From Trifolium pratense (taxonomy: Eukaryota > Streptophyta > Magnoliopsida > Fabales > Fabaceae): 64,000 nucleotides of DNA. A program made the translations under genes and the position numbers. Below are positions 1 to 10,089 of the stretch, in pieces; positions within the stretch are counted from its first letter, which is position 1, and each line of letters begins with the position of its first letter. Below the pieces are notes generated by a model. The model searched no databases. It saw only the letters and a program-made list of their open reading frames with translations, and was not told where the DNA came from. Where the stretch lies: positions 40,324,635 to 40,388,634 of the forward strand of contig NC_060063.1 in the NCBI RefSeq assembly GCF_020283565.1, given 5' to 3'.

Positions 1-583
1 TTGCTACTCAAGCAATTGTCTCGATCGGTGTCCGCTTTTCTATTAAAATAAACTATGAATTTTTATTCATAGTCATTAGGATTTTCAAATGATGTTGCAA
101 GTTCACTATACTGTATTTTGGTCCAAATGAAGTGCTGCTCGATCTCACTGTGCTTAGTTTGACAAGATTTGAAGATGTACTTAGCATAGCCTAATTGTCT
201 CTCACTTGTTGTGATTCACAAAGTCCCCATTTTTATATACTCAACTTTTGTACTTGATTTGGCTTCCACAATTTGCTTCATGCTTTTCCATGATATCATT
301 TCTCATCCAAAAAGAACACAAATGCCAGAAGTAGAGCTTGCCCAATCAGCATGTGCAATGCATAACTGGAAATCTCTACATGCCACTTGTCATTATATAG
401 TAAAAATATATTCTAAAGAAACTGACATTTGTGATTTGTCTATTAAAAAAATATATTCTACAGAAAAATATTGTAGGCTTTGCAGTTGGTATTTGTTAGG
501 ATATGTCTCTCATAATTTCTTGGTTATAGATCGAGTCTTGTTGAACATCATTCATATATTCATTTCATTTTCAATTTTGATAG
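1..583 (+). other. Intron sequence upstream of the first visible PLD exon
   Basis: AT-rich sequence without a recognisable exon. It ends in a pyrimidine/AT-rich stretch and an AG acceptor just before the exon that starts at 584, so it is read as the 3' part of an intron of the PLD-zeta-like gene. Open frames here show no family resemblance. Confidence 0.55.
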
Positions 584-2020
584 AGAATCTGAACCAAATT
601 CATGGGAAGATACAATGAAAGATGAATTGGTTCGTGAAAAATATCCTCGTATGCCTTGGCATGATGTTCATTGTGCCCTTTGAGGACCACCTTGTCGTGA
701 CATTGCTAGGCACTTTGTTCGGCGATGAAATTATGCCAAGGTTAGACTTATTCTACAATTGCATTGAAGTTTTGAGGCATTCTGGTCCTTTTCCTATGTT
801 CCTGGTAGGAAATAATTTATTTATCTTATTTTACATCAGAGGAACAAAGCTCCGCATGAACAACAAATACCATTACTTATGCCTCAACATCATATGGTTA
901 TTTCCCATTACTTGGGAAGCAATGAGACACCAAATGAAATTCAGGACAATGTCAATGATAAAGCCTTCAAGAGAGAAGATTCATTTTCCTCATGTTGCCA
1001 AGACCAAGATATTCCTCTACTCCTGCCTCAGGAACCGGTTGGGTTGGATATTCCTCCAGGACTCCCAAAACCAAATGGGCGAAACTCCTCTCAACATAAC
1101 CATGACAAGCCAAGAAGGATAAGAACTGGCCTTCCTTTCTCATTCCGAAGGGCCAAAGTAGCAGCAGTTGGTCCGGATACACCAATGAAGGGCTTTGTAG
1201 ATGATCTTGACTCTGAGCATTATCACGAGAAAATGCCTCATGATAGAGTGTCTCATGTTGATTCACAAAATACAGATCTGGAATGGTGGGATACTCAAGA
1301 GCGGGATGATCAGGGAGATTTTGCTGATGAATCTGGACAAATTGGTCCTCGTGCTTCGTGTCGTTGTCAGGTATGCTGTTTTAATAGGATCAGCAAGAGG
1401 TTCTTTAAAGTGTACAAATACTATTTTTGTCATTAAAAATATTTATCGAGAGAAATCAGATATTTTATTGAAGCTCTTGCCGTTTTTTTTTTATTGGCAA
1501 CATAAAGACTAAAATTCGTGGGAAGTGATATTTCATATATTGCTAGAAGATTGACTTTAAGAGGGGGCATTAATATGATTCTAATTGCTTTTGTTCTTTT
1601 CTTTTCACTTTGTGTCCTGTTATTTTTCTTTTACACCATTGTATTTTCTACCATTGAAATACTTTAATTGATAGGTTATTAGAAGCGTCAGTCAATGGTC
1701 CGCCAGAACAAGTCAAACTGAAGAGAGCATCCACCATGCTTATTGCTCTCATTGAGAAAGCTGAATACTTCATCTACATCGAGGTATTGAATAAACTTCT
1801 AAATTTAATGATGCAATTTTTGAAGATTGATGGGTGTTGCAAATGTTCATACCGGAAGTGGTTTTGCTTTGTTATTATTATAATAATAACTATAATTATA
1901 ATTATAACAATAAAACATATTTGGAAGCTGGCAATTAGATTGAAGATAAGTACAAAAGAGCCGGGGTGATTATTACTTGAATGACCATCTCAGTATTTCT
2001 TTTAGAACTAAAATGCCATT

Positions 2021-2120
2021 ATTTGTTTGGAGAGGTCATCCCCTTAAATGGATCTCAGTTACCTCGAGGGGATTAGTCTCCGCAGTTGCGCGTGGAGGAT
2101 ACCTTTGGTTTACCAAAAAA
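2021..2120 (+). mobile_element. SINE remnant in a PLD intron
   Basis: A ~100-bp insert ending in an A-rich tail is flanked by an 11-bp direct repeat AAAATGCCATT (2010-2020 and 2121-2131), the signature of target-primed SINE insertion. The 3' half (TTAGTCTCCGCAGTTGCG region, 2070-2095) resembles the conserved 3' part of tRNA-derived plant SINEs. The 5' tRNA-like head with A and B boxes is missing, so the copy is 5'-truncated. Confidence 0.6.
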
Positions 2121-3716
2121 AAAATGCCATTGTTCTAAACAATTTGAATATCTAGCGAGTTTCTGCATAATATTTGCAGTTCTTAGGTTTTGGCTCCAGT
2201 ATCTTTAGATGCTCTTCTTCAAGATGATAATTGCATTTCATGCTTTAATGACGTGGCATTTGTTATGCTACTTTATTTGCTTGCTTCTGCAATTCATTTT
2301 AATCATAATTGCTTATATTTAAGGGAAATTCTTTATTGTTGAATGAACCAAGTTTAAGTTGGAACCTGTTTACTATTATATGGATTTATGTATTTTACTA
2401 TTTTAAGCTTGTTTTGAAAGTTGTCAAACACCACATCAGTTTCAGATTTATAAAGAGAAAAGTCTCATACCTTAAAATATTTGGACCTTTTCTCTGCAAT
2501 GCCTTAGTTTAAATATTTATGTATTTAAATTTCCAAGCTGATATAAAAATATTTCAAGCTTATAGGGATCTAATTTTTTTTCTCTTCTTAAATCTGTTTT
2601 GACGTTTTTTGACTGTTTTATTTTATCTTTGCGAACTTGTTCCAGAGCCAGTTTTTTATCTCGGGTCTTTCTGGAGATGATATGATACGTAATCGTGTGT
2701 CAGAAGCTTTATATCGGCGGATTATGCGAGCTTATAATGAAAAAAAATCTTTTAGGGTTATAATCGTCATACCGCTCCTGCCTGGCTTCCAGGTTCTAAT
2801 TAATTTCTTTTTCTTTTTTCAACAAGAGAAATATTGCTTTTGCATGAATTTTGGACTTGTCTGTTATCTAGGGGGGGATTGATGATGGTGGTGCAGCATC
2901 TGTGAGAGCCATAATGCATTGGCAGTATCGAACCATTTGCAGAGGGCCGCATTCTATCTTACATAATCTTCATGAGCTTCTTGGTTCAAGAGTACATGAC
3001 TACATCTCTTTTTATGGTCTAAGGAATTATGGTAGACTCTCTGATGGTGGTCCTGTGGCAACCAGCCAGGTATGTTTTTACATCTTTGATCATTTGCTTA
3101 AGTAGCTCTGGTCAGCTTAATCACATACACATTTTTGCAGGTATACGTTCATAGTAAAATCATGATTATTGATGATTGTATTAGTTTGATTGGATCTGCT
3201 AATATTAATGATAGAAGCTTACTCGGCTCCAGGGACTCTGAGGTACAGTCCCAAGCCTCTTTCCTTTCATATGCTGTAAAAGTTTGATCGGATTTTGAGG
3301 TTTTATTACTATTTCACTCCCACACACGGGCACTTATTTCTTGCGCCCTTGTAACAACTTTTTATCAATGTTAATTCTTATATCATTGAAGCAACATAAT
3401 TGATATCTAGTTAGCTTTTTCTCTTTTCTGCAAATTTAAGTATTTCTGTTCATATATAACTTTTGAGTTTCTTTCACCAAATTACTCACTCCATTTCATT
3501 TTGAGTGCCAATTTAGAAAATGTGAAAAATTCATAGTGTCATTTTATCTTTTCAATGCAACATTAATTTTACTCTTCAATTTGTCCCTCAAATAAATAGT
3601 ATGTGCGTCATTTTCAAGTCATATATTTCACTGCATTTATAACAATAACTAACAGTCTAATAGATATAATATGTACAATTCAGTAAACTTATTCCACTCA
3701 TTGAGTCATTTATTGT

Positions 3717-4153
3717 TTTTCTTAAACTTTTGAAGAAACCTTAAATGACACTCAATTAGTATTAGGTTTTTTTACATGATACTTATTCAACAGTACATAA
3801 TTGGTTTGTTAGACGAGAGATGCCACTCTTTATAAATTCTTTTCAGGCCTTAACTCTTTTCATTGTGGGACTTGATGTTTTTTTCCAAACACTCACCTCT
3901 CACCCATCATTATTCACTATTGGGCTTGGTGCATTTTCTTAAACTTTTGAAGAAACCTTAAATGACACTCAATTAGTATTAGGTTTTTTTACATGATACT
4001 TATTCAACCGTACATAATTGGTTTGTAAGACGAGAGATGCCACTCTTTATAAATTCTTTTCAGGCCTTAACTCTTTTCATATTGGGACTTGATTTTTTTT
4101 TTTCCAAACACTCACCTCTCACCCCTCATTATTCACTATTGGGCTTGGTGCAT
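3717..4153. repeat. Local tandem duplication (~218 bp x 2) inside PLD intron
   Basis: Two nearly identical units, 3717-3934 and 3935-4153, each start at CTTAAACTTTTGAAGAAACC and end at GGGCTTGGTGCAT. Each unit contains host intron flank, a TRIM LTR and part of the TRIM interior. Because non-element flank is duplicated along with the LTR, this looks like replication slippage or unequal exchange after the TRIM inserted rather than LTR-LTR recombination. Confidence 0.75.
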
Positions 4154-4320
4154 GGATAAATTTGGTGGGTGGTCCGAATGAATAAGCTCTGATACCGTAT
4201 TAGGTTTTTATATTGAGCCTAACTCATCTTTACAAAACCGACTTGTAAAGTGAAGGGTGCTACTCTATAAATTCTTTTCAGGCCTTATCTCTTTTCAATG
4301 TGAGACTTGAGTTTTTTCCA
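3760..4320 (-). mobile_element. TRIM-like LTR element (reverse) with an extra duplicated LTR
   Basis: Three related ~125-bp LTR-like segments lie at about 3760-3889, 3976-4107 and 4197-4320, sharing TATTAGGTTTTT at the left and the TTCTTTTCAGGCCTTA core. Just left of the right-most LTR is GCTCTGATACC (4186-4196), the reverse complement of the initiator-Met tRNA primer-binding site. The interior near 3890 and 4108 carries a pyrimidine-rich tract (CACCTCTCACCC), a polypurine tract on the minus strand. No coding capacity, as expected for terminal-repeat retrotransposons in miniature. The middle LTR arises from the local duplication. Confidence 0.65.
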
Positions 4321-4452
4321 GTAATTAGTAATAGAGGGTGTATCAGTTTGACATATTTGTGATGTTAAAAACTTTTTGGAGACACCTTAATATAAAACAT
4401 GTAACTAGTGAAAGAATAATTTAATTTCAACTGGCTAGTAATCATTATAGCC

Positions 4453-4638
4453 TAGGAAGCACCAACACTTTTGAGATTAGGCGTGTCCGTGTCAGACACG
4501 TGTCCGTGTCCGTATCCGACACTGACAATGACACTTATGATTACACTAAATTATGTCATTTTACCAAATTTTTATCGGCGTCGACGTGTCGGTGTCCGTA
4601 TCGTGTCTGGTGTGCGTGTCTGTGTCTGTACTTCATAG
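4453..4638. mobile_element. Mutator-type MITE with 9-bp TSD
   Basis: A 186-bp segment flanked by the 9-bp direct repeat ATTATAGCC (4444-4452 and 4639-4647). Its ends are imperfect inverted repeats (TAGGAAGCACC at left, GTACTTCATA at right) and the interior is rich in GTGTCCGTGTC/GACACG runs in both orientations. No coding sequence. A 9-bp TSD is typical of Mutator-like elements; class assignment is inference. Confidence 0.6.
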
Positions 4639-5146
4639 ATTATAGCCAACATTCTTTCTCTCACCTTAAAAATTGTGTCATGGTTTGTGAACCCATTGAC
4701 TGATCTGTTTATTATTTATATACAACAACAACTTTAGCCTTTTCCTACCAAGTGCTGTTAATTATTATTTGCACATTTGGAAATATTTATTTTGACTTTT
4801 TAAATTAAATATGAACTCATAACTGTTGTTTCAACTTCGGTCCCTCTAACTGTCCCACATGGATTTCAGATTGGTGTAGTTATAGAAGACAAAGAGTTGA
4901 CTGATTCTTATATGGATGGAAAGCCTTGGAAGGCAGGGAAGTTTTCTTTGACTCTTCGATTAGCATTATGGTCTGAACACTTGGGTCTCCCGGCAGGAGA
5001 GGTTAGTAATTTTCCATTTTTGGAGAGTAGTTGTTTCGTGTGCTTGATTAGTAATTATTACTTTTATATATTGTCGTGAGGTCAATCAAATAATGGACCC
5101 AATTGTTGATTCTACATACAAGGATATTTGGATGACAATAGCAAAG

Positions 5147-5394
5147 GTAATAAGAAAGATTAAGGGTGTATGTTTATTACTAATTTGAATTATAATATAT
5201 CTGTAATGAGTCCTGGATCATGTATGGCATGAGCTTCATAGCACCGAGTTCCCTTTTTCGTGGTGTTTTAAGTCATGTATTCTTATAACAATTATTATGT
5301 GAACCATTCCTTGAATAAAAGTCATTTTCTTAAAGTAATTCATAATTAGTTATCCTTTCATTCCCAGCTTGGAGAAACTTGGCCCTTTTTGTTG
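5147..5394 (+). other. Remaining intron after the last visible PLD exon
   Basis: Starts with a GT donor at 5147 and has no further PLD exon. Nothing else is recognised. It runs directly into a degenerate retroelement fragment, so the 3' end of the gene was lost or is displaced beyond the window. Confidence 0.5.
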
Positions 5395-6110
5395 GAACTA
5401 AGCTAATTGTTGTTCTGATTGAACATAGGACATACACACCAGGCCTTCATCTAAATGTTCTTTAATAAAATGCCTATCAATATCAGTTGGAATATATGTT
5501 CATCTAATGCCTCTCATCTAAATGGAAGATATGTTTTTTCCTACAACGCTCTGCAGGAAAATAAGCTATATTGGTCCTCCAATACAACTCTTAAATCATC
5601 TAGAATAATCTCCAGCCAGTGGCGCTGATAGTCTTCGGCTATCACTCTCGATTCTGAATTTACGAATGATACCACAATCTGCTTCCTTCTCCCCTATGTC
5701 ACTATTCCCCAAGAAAGGTGCAATACTCAGGTGTTAATCTTGTATCCACTAGGAAACCTGCATAGTCGATGGCTCGAGTAACCATCTCCTCGAACAAAAT
5801 TCCTTTCCCAAGGCTTCCCTATAGGTTGTGCAGCATCCTATAAGCAGATTGAATATGATATTCTTTTGGATCATGCATAAATTGACTTGTTGCATTTCCC
5901 AGTGTACCACGTCTTGTCAAGTGTAAGCTGGGTACGAGTTAACCAACCAACCTTCGGTATATCTTATGTCAACAGCTGGTTCTTATTTAGCTTCTCCCAA
6001 CTTATTAGTAGGACTCCTTAGTATTTGTTTGGAATGGTGGGCACGGTCATTTTGCAGTAGTTACCTATACTCTCCCAAAATCCTTGTAGGGTGCATTGCT
6101 TGCTTCATGC
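5395..6110 (-). mobile_element. Degenerate Ty1/copia reverse transcriptase-RNase H fragment (reverse)
   Basis: On the minus strand, broken frames show the end of a copia RT and its RNase H: an RLVG and SQFMHDPKE segment (about 5860-5960), a YAG segment (about 5745) and DRHFIKEHLDEGLV (about 5430-5475). Several stops and frame changes interrupt it and no LTR is attached. It is unrelated in detail to the copia element beginning at 7280, although the same domains are present there in better shape. Confidence 0.65.
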
Positions 6111-6926
6111 GTATGTCACTTTTACAACAACCACAATCAAGCCTTATCCCGCTAAGTAGGGTCGGCTACCTGGATGGAACAACACCATAATGTTTGGTTA
6201 TATATATTTCTATCAAACTAATTAATCTCAAGGTTCTTCTTAATAGTTTCCCTTATTGTTTTTCCAGGTCTTGCTCCGCCTCTAGCAATTTGATTATCCT
6301 CTATATGATCTACTCTCCTTACTACAAAATCTATAGGTCTTCTCTCCACATGTCCAAACTACTTAAGTCGAGTTTCCACCATCATTTCTACGAGTGCTAC
6401 CCTAACCCTCTCTAATGTTTTCATTCTTAATCCTATCTCTTCTGGTCTTGCCACACATCAAACGCAACATTCTCATCTCTGCTATGATTATTTTATTTGT
6501 GTGCTGGTTTTTTACTGTCCAACACTCCATCCCATACAACATTGCCGGTGTTACATTGTACGATAAAAAAATTCCTTCACTTTGAGCGGCACTTTTGTAT
6601 CACAGAAAAAAACCTGAGACCCTCCTCCATCTCAACCACCCAACTTGAATTCAATGGTTTGCATCTCCTTCTAGTTCTCCATCATTTTGTATTATGAACC
6701 CAAAAATTTTAAACTATATGACTTGCTGTATGATATGATTTCCACCTCTAAGTTAGAAGTGCTTTGCCTTTTGCTAAACTTGCATTCCATACACTTCTAA
6801 GGCTTTTCTCCAAGTCGCTAACCTCACATTTAATTTCTGCCTCGACTCTCTAAGTAGGATATCATTTGAGAAAAAAATGCATCTTGGGGCTGCCCTTGGA
6901 AAGTTTCTTATATTGCTTGACAATAT
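6111..6926 (-). mobile_element. LINE (non-LTR) reverse transcriptase 3' fragment (reverse)
   Basis: The minus strand contains the end of a plant LINE reverse transcriptase in several frames: APRCIFF-SND-ILLRESR (about 6840-6900; the family has FADD at the active site, here F-S-N-D), then RLATWRKALEVYG, then the downstream GxECWTVKNQ / AEMRMLR-MCGKTR region (about 6430-6530) and the terminal VADPT and DKA motifs (about 6140-6170). Frameshifts and stops make it non-functional. Only the 3' part of the ORF is present and there is no clear poly(A) or TSD. Confidence 0.65.
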
Positions 6927-7279
6927 TGTTAGAAGTCCCACATTGGCTAGAGATATGGTAAAGATAGCCTTTATAAGTGTAGTGCAAACCTCAACTCTCA
7001 AGCTAGCTTTTGTGGTTGAGTATATGCCTCCCAAATTCTAATATGATATCAGAGCCCATCCTAGATCCATTTGTTGTTTGTTGTGGAGACCTCCCATATT
7101 TGGGCCACCCGTTGTTGTTGATTTCACGTTCCAGCTTGTTCAGTTCTGGACGTGAAGGGGTGTGTTAGAAGTCCCACATTGGCTAGAGATATGGTAAAGA
7201 TAGCCTTTATAAGTGTAGTGCAAACCTCAACTCTCAAGCTAGCTTTTGTGGTTGAGTATAGACCTCCCAAATTCTAATA
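6927..7279 (+). mobile_element. Complete TRIM element, 353 bp
   Basis: Two 117-bp direct repeats (6927-7043 and 7163-7279) start TGTTAGAA and end TTCTAATA, near-perfect inverted termini. Immediately after the left repeat is TGATATCAGAGC (7044-7055), one base from the initiator-Met tRNA primer-binding site TGGTATCAGAGC. Immediately before the right repeat is a purine-rich tract GTGAAGGGGTG (7152-7162). The 119-bp interior has no coding sequence. The two LTRs differ at about two positions near their ends, so the insertion is fairly recent. The left flank is AATAT (6922-6926); see the neighbouring copia for the ambiguous right TSD. Confidence 0.85.
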
Positions 7280-7445
7280 TGTGAAAACTGAATATTATTA
7301 TATTTCAAGTTATTGAATAATGTACAATCACTAATGTGTTTATATAGGCTATTCTAACTTCATGGGCTCATGGGCCGAATACATATTACTAATAAAAATA
7401 AAAGATTGCTTCTAGTAATAAAATATTTACTATCTATTTACAACA
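7280..7445 (-). repeat. 3' LTR of the copia element
   Basis: 166-bp repeat matching 19266-19403. The shared ends are TGTGAAAAC on the left and TTTACAACA on the right. Relative to the other LTR it has 28 extra bases around 7334-7361; the other copy has lost them between short ATG repeats. CTCCCCTCAAGC at 7446-7457 is the polypurine tract in reverse. Confidence 0.88.
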
Positions 7446-7451
7446 CTCCCC

Positions 7452-8285
7452 TCAAGCTGGTGAATGAATATCGATCATTCCCAGCTTGGAAACAATTCTT
7501 TCAAAGTTATTGCTGTTCAGCCCCTTAGTTAGAAGATCTGCAAGGTTGCCTTGGGAAGAGACATATGGAGTGCAAATTAGACCACTATCTAATTTTTCTT
7601 TGATGAAGTGTCTGTCAACTTCAATATGTTTGGTCCTATCATGCTGCACTGGATTATGGGCTATGCTAATAGCAGATTTATTATCACAGTAGAGTTTCAT
7701 TGGTTCATCACTCTTTATCCTCAAGTCTTCCAAGATGCCTTTTAGCCATAATAATTCACATATTCCTTGTGCCATTGACCTGAACTCTGCTTCAGCACTA
7801 GATCTAGATACCACACTTTGTTTTTTACTCTTCCAAGTCCCAAGATTCCCTCTTAAGAAAGTGTAATATCATGTAGTTGATCTTCTATCCACAATTGACC
7901 CTGCATAGTCAGCATCAGTATATGCTTCAAGTTCCACACTTCCATTTCGTTCAAACAAAATCCCTCTACCCGGGGTTCCTTTCAAATATCGAACGATTCG
8001 GAGTGCAGCTTGTAGATGAATCTCCTTTGGTTGGTGCATGAATTGGCTCACTAAGCTTACAGCAAAAGCAACATCCGGTCTAGTATGTGATAGGTATATC
8101 AGTTTGCCGACCAACCTTTGATACATTTCCTTATTAACCGCAATATCTTCTTCTGCATTCCCTAACTTTACATTTGGATCAAATGGTGTACATGCAAGCT
8201 TGCATGCTGTCTTGCCAGTCTCTTGCAGAAGATCAGTAATGTATTTCTGTTGGGATATGAAAATCCCTTTCCTAGAATGAGTCAC
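7452..8285 (-). pseudogene. Copia RNase H domain and end of RT, with stops
   Basis: Two adjacent open stretches (7869-8285 and 7452-7814) form the end of the copia pol. RNase H degrades the RNA strand of the RNA-DNA hybrid during reverse transcription. Visible landmarks are RLVGKLIYLSHTRPDVAFAV, AYTDADYAGS (two catalytic Asp), SSAEAEFRSMA (Glu), LYCDNKSAISIA (Asp) and DRHFIKEKLDSG. The pol frame terminates at 7452 next to the polypurine tract. A TGA sits where the family has Gly after RRSTT (about 7866), and a stop separates this part from the upstream RT at about 8286 where Glu is expected. Confidence 0.85.
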
Positions 8286-9419
8286 TTATATTACCAGAAA
8301 ATACTTCAATTTTCCCAAGGACTTAATCTCAAATTCCTTGGCTAAGTGTTGACTTAGCATTTGTTGCTCTTCTTCATCATCACTTGTTACTATAATGTCG
8401 TCCACATACACCAATAACACTGTGACTCCCCCTGACTCAGAGTGTTTGACAAATAAAGTATGGTCTCCTTGACTTTGTTTGAAGCCCAAACCAACCATAA
8501 CTTTAGTGAATCTTCCAAACCAAGCTCGTGGTGATTGCTTTAGCCCGTATAAAGCCTTTTTTAACTTGCATACGGTGTTGGCAGCAATATCTTCATGATA
8601 TCCGGGGGTACATCCATGTAGATCTCTTCTTCAAGTTCTCCATGAAGGAAAGCATTTTTTACATCAAATTGCTGCAAGTCCCAATTGTAATTAGCTACTA
8701 AAGACAATATCACCCTAACAGTATTCATTTTTGCAACTGGAGCAAATGTCTCTGAGTAATCTATTCCATAAGTCTGAGTGCACCCTTTGGCTACCAATCT
8801 TACCTTGTACCTCTCAATAGATCCATCAGCCTTGTATTTTACAGTGTATACCCATTTGCACGCTACAGGTTTCTTTCCATTTGGTAGAGAAACCAATTTC
8901 CAAGTATTGTTCTTATCAAGTGCCTCCATTTCCAAATCCATGGCTTGTTTCCATTTCCTGTCAGACAATGCCTCAGATAAAGAGGTAGGTATTGTGGTAG
9001 TGTTTAGATTTGTGAGGAAGGCTTTATGAGTAGGTGATAATTGTTCAAAGCATAGGTAATTGGATAGAGGGTAAAGTGGCTTGTTGGTGTAGGTTCTAGT
9101 ATTTTTCCTATGGGCAATTGGGAGGTGTAAATCTTTAGAGTGTACTGGTGTTATTTCTCTGGATTTTGGGTTTTTATGTTTTATCAGAATGGATTCTGGT
9201 TCCCTTTGTATGGTTGAGCTAGATTCTGGTTCCTGAGTATGAGAAAATTCTGAAATTGAATCACTAGAGTTTGAAGGGTCAAGGAAAGTTACCTCATGTA
9301 ATGTTGGATCGGACTCATGGATATGAGTAGATTCAGGAATGGTCATTTTTCTTGTGTATACTAAATTCTTACCATATCTCACATCAACACCAACATTTCC
9401 ATCTTTCACAGAATCAATT
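8286..9419 (-). pseudogene. Copia reverse transcriptase domain, frameshifted
   Basis: The reverse transcriptase copies element RNA into cDNA inside virus-like particles. The segment 8561-9409 holds the integrase-RT linker and the first RT motifs ([19 protein letters not shown], then [18 protein letters not shown]). After a frameshift near 8580 the segment 8286-8498 carries the catalytic YVDDII motif (about 8418-8435). The RT frame joins the integrase frame on the far side of the inserted 9420-16451 block. The linker has acidic V-E-T-E-I repeats next to the insertion point. Confidence 0.85.
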
Positions 9420-9656
9420 TGATAGAGACCAAGTATGAGTGATTAGTGAGTGAGATAAGGAGCTGAGTTGGCTTGTAATAAAGAGTATAATGAGGTTTTA
9501 TGAGTAATTAGTGAGTGAGATAGGGAGCTGAGTTGGCTTGTAATAAAGAGTATAATGAGGTTTTGTGAATAATTAGTGAGTGAGATATGGTGCTGAGTTG
9601 GCAAGTTTGTTATGCCTCTTAGTAGTATATATAGTGAGGTAAGGGGAGTGTGAGGC
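9420..9656 (+). repeat. LTR copy R1 (3'-truncated)
   Basis: Matches the first ~235 bases of the full LTR copies at 13424 and 13862, including a short internal duplication of the GATAAGGAGCTGAGTTGGC region, and stops at GTGAGGCA. The rest of the LTR, the primer-binding site and the start of gag are missing, as if a deletion joined mid-LTR to mid-gag. Confidence 0.85.
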
Positions 9657-9657
9657 A

Positions 9658-10053
9658 GTGATATCGACAAAGGTGGTTCCCAGATTTGATGGAACGGAAG
9701 ATGGTTATTGGTGGCTGATCCAGTTGGATCGGTATTTTAAGGCTAACACTTGGCTCGTGGAAGAAAGAAAAGTGGGATGGGTGACTGCCATGGCTTTCAG
9801 CGGAGATGCTTTCAACTGGTGGTGCAATTGTAAGCAAGGTAACCAGAATATCACATGGGAGGCGTTTGAAAGGGCTTTCATTAAGAAATTTATTCCAGAT
9901 ATGTGGGAGATGCTTGAAACCGCAGAAGGTGAGGAGCAAGAAAACCATGAATACATTTTGAATGAGACAGGAGAGAACAAAGAAGAGTCGATGGAGGTTA
10001 GAAACAAGACAGATTCTGGATTGATGCAGAATTCATCGGAGCAGTCAGATTAG
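9658..10053 (+). CDS. Gag-like protein fragment of non-autonomous LTR element (body A)
   Basis: A 131-codon open frame whose first ~85 residues look like the conserved capsid-type core of Ty3 gag proteins: P-R-F-D-G-T-E-D near the start, YFKAN, then WEAFERAFIKKFIPDMW. Gag packages element RNA. The tail is acidic and low-complexity. The natural start is missing because the deletion that truncated R1 also removed the gag N-terminus, so this is a partial gene. No zinc knuckle is seen. Confidence 0.6.
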   Translation: MISTKVVPRFDGTEDGYWWLIQLDRYFKANTWLVEERKVGWVTAMAFSGDAFNWWCNCKQGNQNITWEAFERAFIKKFIPDMWEMLETAEGEEQENHEYILNETGENKEESMEVRNKTDSGLMQNSSEQSD

Positions 10054-10089
10054 AAATTTCCGACAACTACAACGGAGATACCATCGGTC

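Larger units (their letters stand above)
584..5146 (+). pseudogene. Phospholipase D zeta-type (PX-PH-PLD) gene, C-terminal half, disrupted
   Basis: Plant PLD zeta enzymes hydrolyse phosphatidylcholine to phosphatidic acid and act in phosphate-starvation and root growth responses (family knowledge). Eight exons with good GT/AG borders are visible: 584-740, 840-1370, 1675-1783, 2646-2792, 2872-3069, 3141-3242, 4870-5001 and 5081-5146. They encode the linker after the first catalytic half, then the second half including the HxK...D motif (HSKIMIIDD, about 3150-3176), the SANINDRS segment and the KPWKAGKFS segment. Lesions: TGA at 681-683 and at 726-728, both where the family has tryptophan (CALWGPP and RRWNYAK contexts), and a 2-bp deletion in a CT run at about 1747-1750 that shifts the frame inside exon 1675-1783. 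The conserved E-N-Q at the 1783/2646 junction reads E-S-Q. The terminal exons, which should encode about 100 more residues, are absent from the window. The first HKD motif lies upstream of position 1. Family identity is very secure; pseudogene status rests on three independent lesions. Confidence 0.9.

Noticed and set aside
211..1122. Long open frames overlapping the first PLD exons
   Set aside because: They run across splice borders in the wrong frame; the exon frame shows clear PLD similarity and these do not.
9443..9670. Reverse open frames in the R1-R4 repeats
   Set aside because: They recur in every LTR copy (13577, 14005, 16107) and cover promoter/LTR sequence; not genes.
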